From: Stagnimonas sp.
Lineage (GTDB): Bacteria > Pseudomonadota > Gammaproteobacteria > Nevskiales > Nevskiaceae
DNA length: 64,000 nt
Assembly: GCA_030652575.1 (NCBI GenBank)
Contig: JAUSQI010000063.1
Location: 1-64,000, forward strand
Direction of reading: 5' to 3'
Made by a program: the position numbers and the translations under genes. Below, piece by piece: positions 8,407 to 17,925 of the stretch; positions within the stretch are counted from its first letter, which is position 1; every line of letters starts with the position of its first letter. The notes below the pieces were generated by a model that was given only the letters and a program-made list of their open reading frames with translations, made no database searches and had not been told where the DNA came from.

Positions 8407-11034
8407 ATGCTCTCCAACACCCTTTCACTCCGCCGCACCGTCTGGGCCAGCACACTGGCGAGCAGCCTCACCATGCTCGGCGGCTGCAACGACAACAACA
8501 CGCCGTCGGCGCCGATCCTCACCGTGCCGACGCCCAGCCCCGCACCGGCTCCAGTACCCGTTCCGGCGCCTGCACAGACCATCACCATCGTGCCCTCGCT
8601 CGGCCAGTTCAGCGCCGGTGCGCAGGTGCTGCTGCGGCGGCTGGGCAGTCCGCAGAGCGTGGCCGGCGTGACCAACGCTGCGGGCACCGCGACGCTCGAT
8701 ATCGCTCCACTCACGGGCAGCGGCCCCTTGCTGGTCACGCTCACTGGCGCAAACGGCGTGACGTACTTCGACGAAGGCACGCGTCAGGATCGCCCGTTCA
8801 CCGCCAGCGACCGCTTGCGCGCGCTGGTGCCCACCGCAGCCGCCGGCAACAGCGTGGCGCTGACCGCACTCACCACCTTGGCGGCGCAGTACGCCGAAAG
8901 CCTCGGGGCCATCGAGGCTCTCACGCCGACACAGATCGAGCAGGCCAACGATGCCGTGCGCCGCGCCTTCAGCGCCGAGTTGCCCAGCTTGATCGCCACA
9001 CTGCCGACATTGGTCAACAGCGGCACCGGTACCGGCACACTCGCGGCGGCGGATGGCGGCGAATACGCGCTCAAGCTGGCGGCCCTCGCCCAGCTCGCCG
9101 CCACCAACGGCAGCAATGCACTGAGCTTGCTGGCTGCACTGGCACTGGATATTTCCCGCGACGGCAAAGTCGATGGTCAAGACTGCCTCGCCGCCGCCTG
9201 CACGCCGGTGACGAACGCGCCCTACGCCCCGGCCAGCTTCATCGCCGACATGAACACCGCGCTCAGCGCCGTTGCGGCGAGCTTTGCCAATGGCGAGCTG
9301 CAACAGGCAGTGCGCGATGGCTTGCTGGCGCTGCATTCCACCGACTTCGCGCAGCCGGATGGCCCGGCCCCAAGCCCCACGCCAGAGCCGACGCCGACGC
9401 CGACGCCGACGCCAACTCCGACACCGACACCAACACCAACACCAACACCAACACCGACTCCCATCCCCAGCGACTACCCGCCCGCCGAACCCGGACAGGG
9501 CGCGAACGGCGCGGGCTTTGCGGTAGCGCGCTACCTCGCCCCGGTGGCGGGCAACTACGTCTTCACCTGCCAGCGCTCCGGTCGTGGCAGCGGCCCGGTG
9601 TCGCCGCGCCTCACCATCAACACCGATGGCTCGGTGGTGCTCGACGGCGTCACTGCCAACCCCAACACCCGCAGCCGCTGGGCCTCGCTGGTCAGCCAGC
9701 AGCAGCGCATGGGGCAGTCGAGCTATCAGTTCGATTTCAACAACGGCACCGTCACCGGCAATTTCACCGCCACCACGGCGGCAGACGGCAGTGCGCTGAG
9801 GGTGGACAACTTCAGCGGCAACGATGCCACCAGCCCCTACAACAACTGCGTTGTAGCCGAGCAACCCGCAGCGGCAGCGGCACTCGAAATCCGCCGCGAC
9901 ATCGTGCCGCGTGCCGGCAGCTACACGGCGAACTGCGTCAAGCGCAGCGGCTACAGCACCAGCGTGATCGCCGATGGCGTGCAGAACGTGCGTATCAGCC
10001 GCGCGGGCGTCATCAAGCTCGGCAGCTTCAAGCTGCCGTATTCCGAGATCATCCTGCGCCAGTACAGCGAGTCGCTCAGCGGCACGCCCACCTTCACCAA
10101 CAGCACGCTGCTGCTCGCCACCGCCACCGGCAGCACCAAGAGCGCGAGCCTCGCCTTTGATGCCTACAGCGGCGCGATCAGCCGCTTCACGCTCAACGAA
10201 ACCGACAGCCGTGCAACGGTGTGCACCGTCACCGGCTTCAGCGCGACCGACGACGCCATCGAGGCCACCGACGACGGCGGCCTGCCGGCAGGCGTGCAGA
10301 CCATCACCGCTGGCGTCAGCAGCGCGCTGGTCGGCAGCTACGGCTTGAACTGCGCCGAGGGCGGCAGCATGGTGGCGCGCACGGCCACCATCGCGGCCAA
10401 CGGCCGCACCACTTTTGAAGGCAGCCGCATCACCGATGTCACCGAGGGTTTTGGTTCGTTGACCTACAACGCCAATCCGCCGGTCAACATCTATTCGGCC
10501 ACCTACACCCGCTCGGATGGCTTCAACACACTGCCGGAGGGCACGCCCACCAGTTTCACGCTGGCATTCAATCGCAGCGGTCAGGTGGTCTCGGCCTTGT
10601 ATGCCGCTACCGCGCGCGGCTCCTTCAGTTGCACGGCGGCGAGCGGCACCGCGGCGAGCGTGCCAGGTGGTGCGAGCGTGCTGGGCGCTTCGCTGGCGCG
10701 CAGCGAGATGCTCAACTGCGCACGGCGCGGCAGCAACGAGGCACTGCCCAATGGCCTCACCGCCTTCAGCATCGGCAGCGACGGCAGCTTCACGCTCGGC
10801 AGCCTCACCTATGCACCGGCGGACTATCAAGGCACCGGTTCGGGCAGCGGTGCCGCCTTTGCCGACAGCTACGCCTACAACACCCGCGTGCCGGGCACCG
10901 CGCCAGAAATCGTCTCGCTGCGCCGCAGCGGGCAGTCGCTGGAGTTCACCGCCACGCAAGACAGCCAGCGCAACACCGACCGGGTGTTCATCAATATGGA
11001 CGGCGACAACAACACCAACTGCAGCCGTCCCTGA
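8407..11034 (+). CDS. large Pro-Thr-linker lipoprotein with repeated C-terminal units
   Basis: An 875-residue predicted lipoprotein. The N-terminus (MLSNTLSLRRTVW...LTMLGGC) has a lipobox ending at about Cys27, followed by a Pro-rich stretch. The middle domain contains DISRDGKVDGQDC, a calcium-loop-like segment. A Pro-Thr repeat (about residues 324-352) links it to a C-terminal half. That half holds about four related units, each with a short Gly/Ser-x-Tyr...Cys pattern (AGNYVFTC, AGSYTANC, VGSYGLNC and a weaker SEMLNC). I chose ATG 8407 over an in-frame GTG at 8398. Function unknown; the layout suggests a cell-surface binding protein. It leads a run of four same-strand exported-protein genes. 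Confidence 0.75.
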   Translation: MLSNTLSLRRTVWASTLASSLTMLGGCNDNNTPSAPILTVPTPSPAPAPVPVPAPAQTITIVPSLGQFSAGAQVLLRRLGSPQSVAGVTNAAGTATLDIAPLTGSGPLLVTLTGANGVTYFDEGTRQDRPFTASDRLRALVPTAAAGNSVALTALTTLAAQYAESLGAIEALTPTQIEQANDAVRRAFSAELPSLIATLPTLVNSGTGTGTLAAADGGEYALKLAALAQLAATNGSNALSLLAALALDISRDGKVDGQDCLAAACTPVTNAPYAPASFIADMNTALSAVAASFANGELQQAVRDGLLALHSTDFAQPDGPAPSPTPEPTPTPTPTPTPTPTPTPTPTPTPTPIPSDYPPAEPGQGANGAGFAVARYLAPVAGNYVFTCQRSGRGSGPVSPRLTINTDGSVVLDGVTANPNTRSRWASLVSQQQRMGQSSYQFDFNNGTVTGNFTATTAADGSALRVDNFSGNDATSPYNNCVVAEQPAAAAALEIRRDIVPRAGSYTANCVKRSGYSTSVIADGVQNVRISRAGVIKLGSFKLPYSEIILRQYSESLSGTPTFTNSTLLLATATGSTKSASLAFDAYSGAISRFTLNETDSRATVCTVTGFSATDDAIEATDDGGLPAGVQTITAGVSSALVGSYGLNCAEGGSMVARTATIAANGRTTFEGSRITDVTEGFGSLTYNANPPVNIYSATYTRSDGFNTLPEGTPTSFTLAFNRSGQVVSALYAATARGSFSCTAASGTAASVPGGASVLGASLARSEMLNCARRGSNEALPNGLTAFSIGSDGSFTLGSLTYAPADYQGTGSGSGAAFADSYAYNTRVPGTAPEIVSLRRSGQSLEFTATQDSQRNTDRVFINMDGDNNTNCSRP
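9376..9462 (+). repeat. hexanucleotide (Pro-Thr codon) tandem repeat
   Basis: Twenty-nine consecutive codons that alternate Pro and Thr almost perfectly (one Glu), built from CCGACG units that change to CCAACA units. Because the unit is 6 nt, copy-number slippage changes linker length without a frameshift. It lies inside the lipoprotein gene. Confidence 0.9.
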
Positions 11035-11082
11035 TCCGCCAAAATCTCGTGCACTGAACCCCACCCGCAACTGGAACTCCCG

Positions 11083-11781
11083 ATGAAACTTGCCCCGCTG
11101 TTGATGTTGCTGTTGTGCACCGGGGCAAGCCATGCCGCCGCCACCCGCGACGAGATCACCAAGGAGGCCTTGGCGCGCGGCTACAACAGCGCCGACGCCG
11201 AGCGTCGATACGAGGCCTACAAACGCGACCCGCAGGCGCATATCAACGCAGCAACGGGGGCGATGGCGAATGCCTTCGGCACGATGGCGGCCAATGCACA
11301 GCGACGCATGGATGCCGACCAGAGCACCTACCTCGCCATGTACGACGCCGTGCGCGCGGGCGTGGACTACCCGCTGCAAACCCGTGCCGATGCCGATGCG
11401 ATGAAGAGCATGCTGGAGATCAATGCCCGCACCGACGGCGAGGGCTACCGCTACTTCGCGCGCAAGCGGCTGATCGAGTACGCGCTGCATCTCAGGCCGC
11501 ATTCGAAAGAGTTTTTCGCGAAGCCTGACTACGAGTACGCGGCCTCGAACCTGCGCAAGAACGCCTACAGCGACGATGATTTCTTTCCCTGGAGCGCGCT
11601 GATGCTGAGCCGCCTGTATCTCACCGGCCGCGGTGTGCCGCAAGACGATGTCGAGGCTTGGCGGCTGATCAAGCTCTGCCTCAAATACCGCAGCGACAAG
11701 ACCGACTACAACAACAAGCCAGACCACGAGCAGTGCCGCGAGACGCAGGCCGTCATGGTGCAGCAGGGGTGGGCACAATGA
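11083..11781 (+). CDS. exported Sel1-repeat-like protein
   Basis: A 232-residue protein with a clear signal peptide (MKLAPLLMLLLCTGASHA). Near the C-terminus the stretch SALMLSRLYLTGRGVPQDDVEAW (about 164-186) matches one Sel1-like (TPR-related) helical repeat; upstream helices are less regular. Such repeats usually mediate protein-protein contacts, so a periplasmic adaptor role is possible. The stop codon overlaps the next gene as ATGA, indicating coupled expression with the protein at 11778-13067. No enzymatic motif is visible. Confidence 0.7.
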   Translation: MKLAPLLMLLLCTGASHAAATRDEITKEALARGYNSADAERRYEAYKRDPQAHINAATGAMANAFGTMAANAQRRMDADQSTYLAMYDAVRAGVDYPLQTRADADAMKSMLEINARTDGEGYRYFARKRLIEYALHLRPHSKEFFAKPDYEYAASNLRKNAYSDDDFFPWSALMLSRLYLTGRGVPQDDVEAWRLIKLCLKYRSDKTDYNNKPDHEQCRETQAVMVQQGWAQ

Positions 11782-13067
11782 ACCGCACAACATCGATGAA
11801 ATCACTGACGTCGTTCCTGTTCTTTCTGGCGGTGGCGACCAATCACTCGGCGGCCCGCGCGGGCACGGTGGCATTCAGCGATGACTTCAGCCAGAAAAAG
11901 GACTGGAGCAACCCGGCAAAAGGCGTGACCGCAGCACCCGACCAAGGCGGCCTGCTGATGAGCAACAGCGATGTCGCCTTGCAGAACACGTCCATCACGC
12001 ACTCTTTCTTGCTGACGGGTGCGCTCAACTATCGCGTCAGCGCGAAAATCGCCTTCACCCAGCTCGGCGGCAAAGATGCCTATGCGGGCATCGAGCTGGT
12101 CTCGCCCGCGGGCGATGCGATCGGCTTCGTGCTCACACCCAAAATCAGCAAAGTCACGGTGACCCATTGGAGCCACGACGCCTGGGCGCCGAATCTGCTC
12201 CAGCTGACTTCAACGGCGTTGAAATCAGAGCTGGGGGCGATCAACACGCTCACCGTGGAGAGCAACAACGGCGCGTTTACGGTGTTCGTGAATGAGGTGC
12301 AGGTGGGCACCACCAAGGCCGTCGATTTCGCGCCGAGCGAAATCGGCCTGCGCGGCGGCGATCTGTTTACCGCGCGCTTCGACGACGTGAGCGTGACCGA
12401 GACCACGCTCGATACCCGCATGGCGCGGTATCAGCTGATGGAAATGGTGCCGGGCCAAACGCAGCTGGCGTTCGACGACTTCACCAGCTATTCGGGCTTG
12501 AGCAAGTTGATGTCGCTGACCAAGGGTAAAAACGACAAGCCGGAATGGGGCGAGATGTTCGACAACGACATCGGTCGCATCCAGATCGACGGCAAGCGCA
12601 AGCGGATGGTGATGGAGGCCAAGACCGAAGAGCGCGGCGTCAGCAAGACCATCGACTCCTGGTCGCCCCTCGCCTACTCCGGGGTTTCAATCAACGCCCG
12701 TCTCAACCTGGTGAAACTCGCCGAGGATGCGGACTGCGCGGGCATCGTGGTGGAGAGCACGAGCGGCAAGGACGACGACCGCGATCTGCTCTTCGGCTGC
12801 ATCAACCAGAACCAGGCAATGCTGAAATTCTTCGACAGCAGCACCGGCAAATGGCAGGAGCTGCAAGCGGGCGACCTGGTGGAGCCCAACCCGACCACCG
12901 TGAGCCTGCGTCTGGTCATCAACGACGATCAGCTGCTGCTGTTTGTGGACACTCGCCTGCACGTCACGGCCAAGAAACCGCAGGGCTTCAAGTATTACGT
13001 GCCGGGCGTGAAGATTGATCCTGCGCAGACGATCGAGGTTCTGGAGTTTCAGGCGGCGGAGATCTAG
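11778..13067 (+). CDS. exported two-domain beta-sandwich-like protein, unknown function
   Basis: A 429-residue protein, start chosen at ATG 11778, which overlaps the previous stop (ATGA) and gives a signal peptide (FLFFLAVATNHSAARAG). It has two similar halves, each beginning with a short DDF motif (AFSDDFSQKKDW near residue 32 and AFDDFTSYSG near 232) and followed by alternating beta-strand-like segments. This resembles laminin-G/concanavalin-like or DUF1080-like folds that bind carbohydrates, but I see no diagnostic catalytic residues. Probably co-translated with the Sel1-like protein. Confidence 0.65.
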   Translation: MNRTTSMKSLTSFLFFLAVATNHSAARAGTVAFSDDFSQKKDWSNPAKGVTAAPDQGGLLMSNSDVALQNTSITHSFLLTGALNYRVSAKIAFTQLGGKDAYAGIELVSPAGDAIGFVLTPKISKVTVTHWSHDAWAPNLLQLTSTALKSELGAINTLTVESNNGAFTVFVNEVQVGTTKAVDFAPSEIGLRGGDLFTARFDDVSVTETTLDTRMARYQLMEMVPGQTQLAFDDFTSYSGLSKLMSLTKGKNDKPEWGEMFDNDIGRIQIDGKRKRMVMEAKTEERGVSKTIDSWSPLAYSGVSINARLNLVKLAEDADCAGIVVESTSGKDDDRDLLFGCINQNQAMLKFFDSSTGKWQELQAGDLVEPNPTTVSLRLVINDDQLLLFVDTRLHVTAKKPQGFKYYVPGVKIDPAQTIEVLEFQAAEI

Positions 13068-13166
13068 CGCCGCACACCACGAACGTGGGATAGGCGCAAA
13101 CCTTGTGCTGCGCGACGCTGTGTCCGCGGTGAATCCAGCCCCAGACCACGATCAGCAGACCACACC

Positions 13167-14240
13167 ATGAAAACCAAAATCCTCGTCACTGCGCTGCTGC
13201 TCGGCGCCCACGCCGCCAGCGCGCAAGAACCCGCTGCTCTGCCCAGCAAATCCGACGCCGAGAAAATCCTCAAGGCGGACAAGGTGAGCAAGGGTGGCAA
13301 CATCAGCCGCCTCGCCATCACCAGCTGCAACGTGCTGTTCGCCAACGAGACCAGCGCCAACGCCGAGACGCAGCGCGGCTTTGGCGATAGCACGGCCAAG
13401 CGGGTCGAGTCGCGGATTGATGCCACCTACACGATGCAGGGTATGGATGCGGCAACGCTGCAAGCTCTCGCGACGCAGATCTGCGCTGACGCCAGCGCGC
13501 AACTGGGCGCAGCGGGCTACACGATGGTGCCGGCGGCTGAAGTCGCCGCGCGGCCCGAGTTTGCCAAGCTGCACGCCAAGGGCAAACCAGTGCCGTATGC
13601 CTACGAGCGCAACGGCACCAAGTACACCAACTACGCGCCGCCCGGCGAGCAGGTGATCGACCTCAACTATCTGTCGACGCGCGATGTGTTCGGCGCGGCC
13701 TTCAGCGCGATGAGCGCGACCGAAAACCCGGCGATCATCGAAGGCACGCTGTTGAACGGCCTGCAAGCCAGCGGCGCGCACATCAACGTGATGGTCGATT
13801 TCGCCAAGCCGACATCGAACAGCGTGAAAGGGTTCTTCGGCAAGATCGCCGGCAGCGACACCGCCAAGGTGGAGGCCAAGATGCAGCTCAGCATCTCGGG
13901 CCTGATCACGCTCATCCCGCTCGAATACATTGATTGCGGCAGCGGCTATTGCATCGGTGCCAGCGACGCCAGCAAGGCCCCGCGCTTCACCAGCAAAGCG
14001 CCTTTGGTATCGGGTGCAAACGCGGTGCTGGATGTGGTCGACATCCAGAGCAAGGCCGAGAAAGGCGGCGAGCTGGCGGTGAACGCCATGGCCACCGTGA
14101 TTGCACTCAGTGGCTACAGCTCGGCCACCACCAGCATCGAACGCAACGGCGTGGTGGTGGACCCGACGATCTACCAGAGCGAAGTACGGCGCATGGCGCG
14201 CGAGTTCGTCGGCATGGCGGCGGTGCTCGCCAAACCCTAA
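13167..14240 (+). CDS. exported hypothetical protein
   Basis: A 357-residue protein with a signal peptide (MKTKILVTALLLGAHAASAQ). I do not recognise the family. It has few cysteines (pairs near C55/C110 and C252/C257) that could form disulfides in the periplasm. A Ser/Gly-rich middle and a C-terminal amphipathic region suggest a soluble protein. It follows the three other exported-protein genes after a 99-bp gap and ends just before a hairpin terminator, so it closes that cluster. Confidence 0.6.
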   Translation: MKTKILVTALLLGAHAASAQEPAALPSKSDAEKILKADKVSKGGNISRLAITSCNVLFANETSANAETQRGFGDSTAKRVESRIDATYTMQGMDAATLQALATQICADASAQLGAAGYTMVPAAEVAARPEFAKLHAKGKPVPYAYERNGTKYTNYAPPGEQVIDLNYLSTRDVFGAAFSAMSATENPAIIEGTLLNGLQASGAHINVMVDFAKPTSNSVKGFFGKIAGSDTAKVEAKMQLSISGLITLIPLEYIDCGSGYCIGASDASKAPRFTSKAPLVSGANAVLDVVDIQSKAEKGGELAVNAMATVIALSGYSSATTSIERNGVVVDPTIYQSEVRRMAREFVGMAAVLAKP

Positions 14241-14279
14241 CGATCCACGGGAGGGCCGCGCACGGGAGCGCGTTGCTTC

Positions 14280-14319
14280 AAACCGCCGCCGCAGTGCGCA
14301 CAGCACGCGGCGGCGGTTT
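14280..14319. terminator. bidirectional hairpin terminator
   Basis: AAACCGCCGCCG (14280-14291) pairs with CGGCGGCGGTTT (14308-14319) around a 16-nt loop that can itself partly pair. It lies between convergent genes, 39 nt after the rightward stop and 5 nt before the leftward one. The terminal T-run is short, so strength is uncertain. Confidence 0.6.
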
Positions 14320-14324
14320 CGTAT

Positions 14325-15608
14325 TCAGCGGTGGAACTGCCGCCAGTTGGTGCTCGCCGCATAGCCGCCGGGGAACACCGTCTCCAGCTCCGACTCGGGC
14401 ACGCCGAGACGCTTCACCAGGATCTCGCCCAGCACGCTGCGGAAGTCGGTGGTGGGTTCCAGGTCTTCGCCCTGATACAGCTTGCTGGCCTCCATGCCCG
14501 GCCACTGGCCGTAGACCTTGCCGCCGGTCACCTGCCCGCCCATGACCAGCATCGAAGACGCCGTGCCGTGGTCGGTGCCGCCGAGGTTCTCGACCGCCTT
14601 GCGGCCGAACTCGGTCATGGTCACCACCGTGACCTTGTCCATCAGCGCGCCCATGTCGTCGTTGAAAGCCTTGAAGGCCGCAGCGAACGCCGGCAGTGAA
14701 CTGTTGTGGCGGCTGAGCTGGTTGACGTGGGTATCCCAGTCGTCGTCGGAGGTGATGGTGATGACGCGTGGTGCCAGGCCGCCCTTGAGGGCCTGCGCGG
14801 CAACCTTCAGGCCCTGCCCCAGCGAGTTGGTGGGATAGGTCACGGTGGGCGCGGGCAGCGGCTCGGCAGCCAGCGCGCCGATGCTGCGCGCGAGGCGAAG
14901 CTCCGGCGCGCCGGGCGCACCGGCAATCTCGGCCAGCGCCTGCTGCAGGCCGGTGGCGGCATCGGCCATCACCGAGCCGTGGTTGTAGTCGGCGAAGTCG
15001 CGCACCGCGATGGCATTGGCGAAGCCTTGCAAGCTGTTGGGCACGGAAGATTCGGCGGCGAGTGCGGCCCAGATGTCTTCGTTGTGGGCGCTGTCGCGCT
15101 GCATCACGCGGCCGAGCCAGCCGCTGTTCACGCCGCTGCGCGCGCCGGATTCGGCAATCGTCTGCGCGAAGAAATGCGAGCGGTCGCGGCTGTCGGTGGG
15201 CACCCAGCCGGTGGCGGCGACGAAGCCCAGGCTGCCGGCGTCGAACAGGGTCTTGAGGTCGGTGAGCGCAGGGTGCAGGCCGAAGAAACCATCGAGCGGC
15301 AGCGGGTTGGTGATCTTCAGATTGGGTCGCGCGCTGGCATAGGCCGGGTCGCCCATCGGCACCAAGAGGTTCATCCAGTCCGCGGCAAAGCGCTGGAACA
15401 CCACCACCAGCGTGCCTTCGAGTGTCGGCGCGCTGCTGGCGTCCGATGCGGTCGGGCTGCTCGTGCCCGTCACGGCGGGCGGGATGACGCCGGTTGCCGG
15501 CGTGCCGGAAGGCGTTGCCGCGGCCAAGGGAGATTGGGCAGCCTGCTGGCTGCAGGCGGTGGCGGCACCGGCCGCGAGCAGCGGCAGCAACATCCGTCGG
15601 GTCAGCAT
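14325..15608 (-). CDS. DUF1501 family exported protein
   Basis: A 427-residue protein matching the DUF1501 group (sulfatase-like fold), with landmarks FQRFAADWMNLLVPMGDPAY, SHFFAQTIAESG and TDHGTASSMLVMGG. The N-terminus has a twin-arginine-like start (TRRMLLPLLAAGAATAC) with a lipobox-like cysteine near residue 19, so it may be a Tat-exported lipoprotein. The start lies 4 nt after the stop of the DUF1800 gene. DUF1501 and DUF1800 genes are habitual neighbours in many bacteria, but their joint function is not established. Confidence 0.85.
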   Translation of the reverse strand: MLTRRMLLPLLAAGAATACSQQAAQSPLAAATPSGTPATGVIPPAVTGTSSPTASDASSAPTLEGTLVVVFQRFAADWMNLLVPMGDPAYASARPNLKITNPLPLDGFFGLHPALTDLKTLFDAGSLGFVAATGWVPTDSRDRSHFFAQTIAESGARSGVNSGWLGRVMQRDSAHNEDIWAALAAESSVPNSLQGFANAIAVRDFADYNHGSVMADAATGLQQALAEIAGAPGAPELRLARSIGALAAEPLPAPTVTYPTNSLGQGLKVAAQALKGGLAPRVITITSDDDWDTHVNQLSRHNSSLPAFAAAFKAFNDDMGALMDKVTVVTMTEFGRKAVENLGGTDHGTASSMLVMGGQVTGGKVYGQWPGMEASKLYQGEDLEPTTDFRSVLGEILVKRLGVPESELETVFPGGYAASTNWRQFHR

Positions 15609-15612
15609 GGCA

Positions 15613-17193
15613 TTACCTCAACAAGAACCAGGGGGAAGACAGCAGCACGAACACCAGGCCCTTGACGCGCTGTTCGAGCAGGCCCGCTTCCATCACGGCA
15701 TCGGGGTCGGCCTCCTGTGCGACAAAGGCGAGTGCGGCGGTCACGGCCGCAGGCGGCAGCGTGGTGAACAGCAGGTTGGCGATGGCATTGGTGACGGCCG
15801 CGCGCGGTGTGGTGGCGCGTGTCACACCGGCCGCCACCGAAGTGCCGTTGAGCACAGCCAGCGGATCAGCCAGCACACGGCCAAAGCCAATGCCTTCCAC
15901 CATGCCGACCAGAAACTTCTGCTGGTAGAGCAGCGAGTTGCTGTTGCCCCAGTACGCGGCCACATCCGGGTAGCCATTGGGCGGCACCCAGCCGAAGGGT
16001 TCGTGCCCGGCCTTGGTCAGGCCGGTGAACAGCGTGCCGTTGGGGCTCGCCACCGGCGTGCCGAACAGGTTGGTGTTGAGCACGGCGTCGAACGTGTTGA
16101 TGCCGCAGGCGCGCATCGCGCCCACCATCGTCTCCAGCGGGCGCTTCTGCTTGGCACCGGCGCTGGCCGCGAATTCGGGCGAGGCGAGGATCAGCCGCAG
16201 CAGGGTCTTGATGTCACCGCTGCTGGCGGTGAAGGCGGCGGCGGCGCGGTCCACCAGCGACACCGGCGGCTCGTCCGCCACGAACTTGCGGCAGAGTTTG
16301 GTCGCGATGAAGCGCGCGGTGCTGGGGTGGTCGACGATGAGCTGCAGGGCCTTGTCGATTTCCGCCTCGCCAACCCCGGCGGGGAACAGCACGCCGAGAA
16401 AGGTTTTTTCGGTGGCGTCGTGCTGCGCGGCATTGAACTGCACCGTGCCGTAGCTCACCGCACTCAGCGGCAGGTCGGTGACGAAACCCAGGCCGCTCAG
16501 GATGCGCGCCAGTGCTTTGAGGTCGGCTTCGGTATAGCCGCCGCCCTTGCCGAGCGTGTGCAACTCCAGCAGCTCGCGGCTGTAGTTCTCGTTGATGGCA
16601 TCGACACGGTTCAGCCAGTTGTCGAGGTAGTGCAGCATCTCGCTGCTGCGCACCACGGCGCGCAGCAGCGTCTTGAAGTTGCCCAGCGCATTGGGGCGGA
16701 TCACGTCGCGGTCGAGATCGAGCTTGAGCGGAATCGGGTTCTTGCGGATGTAGGTGTTGAAGTGGTCGTTCCAGAAATCGACCATCACTTCCTTCAACTG
16801 CGCGGTGGAGAACAGCGCGCGGTGGAGCATCGCGCTCTGCAAGTGCAGCTGGTGCACGTTCACCACAAAGCCCGCGCCGGTGCTCAGGTACGCACCCGCA
16901 CCGCCGGTGCTGATGAGCGGAAACAGCGCCGCGGTCAGCAGCTCGGTCTGGCCATCGCTGGCCACCAGCTGTTCTTCAATGAAAGCCGCGCGGCCGATGG
17001 ACTTCACCCGTGCCAGTTCGGCCACGGTGGGGCCGAAACTGATGCGTCGCAGCAGATGCAGATCAGGGTCGCTGCCCGCGATTTCGGCAGGCGCCAAGGC
17101 CTGCGCGGTCGTAAAGAGATCTGCTGCCAGACTGCCGTAGAGCGCCGTGTAGGCAAACCCCTGCAGGAATGTTCTGCGCTTCATCGCGGTCAT
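15613..17193 (-). CDS. DUF1800 family exported protein
   Basis: A 526-residue DUF1800-type protein. Landmarks are HLLRRISFGPTVAEL (47-61 region), the MVDFWNDHFNTYI stretch, NENYSRELLELHTLG and HEPFGWVPPNGYPD. A twin-arginine-like signal (KRRTFLQGF) at the N-terminus points to Tat export. It is the upstream partner of the DUF1501 gene in a two-gene operon. Biochemical role unknown. The ATG at 17193 has an in-frame second Met three codons later, either of which keeps the signal. Confidence 0.85.
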   Translation of the reverse strand: MTAMKRRTFLQGFAYTALYGSLAADLFTTAQALAPAEIAGSDPDLHLLRRISFGPTVAELARVKSIGRAAFIEEQLVASDGQTELLTAALFPLISTGGAGAYLSTGAGFVVNVHQLHLQSAMLHRALFSTAQLKEVMVDFWNDHFNTYIRKNPIPLKLDLDRDVIRPNALGNFKTLLRAVVRSSEMLHYLDNWLNRVDAINENYSRELLELHTLGKGGGYTEADLKALARILSGLGFVTDLPLSAVSYGTVQFNAAQHDATEKTFLGVLFPAGVGEAEIDKALQLIVDHPSTARFIATKLCRKFVADEPPVSLVDRAAAAFTASSGDIKTLLRLILASPEFAASAGAKQKRPLETMVGAMRACGINTFDAVLNTNLFGTPVASPNGTLFTGLTKAGHEPFGWVPPNGYPDVAAYWGNSNSLLYQQKFLVGMVEGIGFGRVLADPLAVLNGTSVAAGVTRATTPRAAVTNAIANLLFTTLPPAAVTAALAFVAQEADPDAVMEAGLLEQRVKGLVFVLLSSPWFLLR

Positions 17194-17279
17194 GATTTCC
17201 CTTGCCGACGCCGGGTTGTGTCCGTGCGTTCAGCAGAGCCTCATGCAATGAGCATTCCAAGGCAACTAGCAAATAGCGC

Positions 17280-17714
17280 TCAGCAGACCGGTGCGATCAG
17301 CCCCGGCAATGCCTGCTGCAATTGCCGCATGCGTTCGTCAGCCACGCCGGGCTCATAGGGCTGCGCGGGGTGCTTGCCCCAGACCGGCGCAGGCCAGGCC
17401 GGGTCGCCGTGAAAGCGCGCGATGTGGTGCAGATGCAGCTGCGGCACCATGTTGCCGAGGGCGGCGAGGTTCATCTTGTGGGGCTTGAAGATCAGCTCCA
17501 TCGCACGCGCAAGCGCCACCGATTCGCGCAGCACCTGCAGCTGGTCGGCGTCATCGAGCCTGTGCAGCTCCTTCGCGCCGACGATGCGCGGCACCAGGAT
17601 GCACCAGGGATACTGCGCATCGTTCATCAGCAGCAGACGGCAGCAGGGGAAGTCACCAACCAAATAGGTATCGGCCGCCAGCTGTGCGTGCAACGTAAAG
17701 AGGGGCTCAGACAA
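17280..17714 (-). CDS. HIT-family nucleotide hydrolase
   Basis: A 144-residue histidine-triad protein. The triad is visible as QLHLHHIARF (about 91-100), close to the consensus HxHxHxx. Members hydrolyse or transfer nucleotidyl groups (e.g. Ap4A, AMP-lysine), probably in the cytoplasm. The start is a TTG at 17714; no in-frame ATG exists that would keep the N-terminal part of the fold. A gap of 211 bp separates it from the next gene upstream, with nothing clear in it. Confidence 0.85.
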   Translation of the reverse strand: MSEPLFTLHAQLAADTYLVGDFPCCRLLLMNDAQYPWCILVPRIVGAKELHRLDDADQLQVLRESVALARAMELIFKPHKMNLAALGNMVPQLHLHHIARFHGDPAWPAPVWGKHPAQPYEPGVADERMRQLQQALPGLIAPVC

Positions 17715-17925
17715 GTGACACCGCCTGCGGCTGGATCTTGGAGCGTGGCGACATTTGTTGGCCTGCCATATAAGAGATTGAGCGCGCAGTGTGCCGTCTT
17801 CACCGCACTTCGCAACTGCGCGATCGCGAAAATCCGCGAGCCGCCACTACGCCATGCCGCGCTGACAAATCGCACTCTCCAGCCCGCTGCAATGAACCGA
17901 ATCGTTGCCCACTGGCACGTCCCGC

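Noticed and set aside
9376-9462. Repeat array considered as a CRISPR or satellite
   Set aside because: It is an in-frame Pro-Thr codon repeat without spacers.
8425-11874. 1149-codon frame opposite the lipoprotein and Sel1-like genes
   Set aside because: Composition-driven shadow; it spans two real genes with signal peptides on the other strand and has no recognisable domain.
17627-17875. 82-codon frame in the gap between the HIT and DUF6438 genes
   Set aside because: Overlaps the HIT gene in another frame, has no ribosome site and no domain-like sequence.
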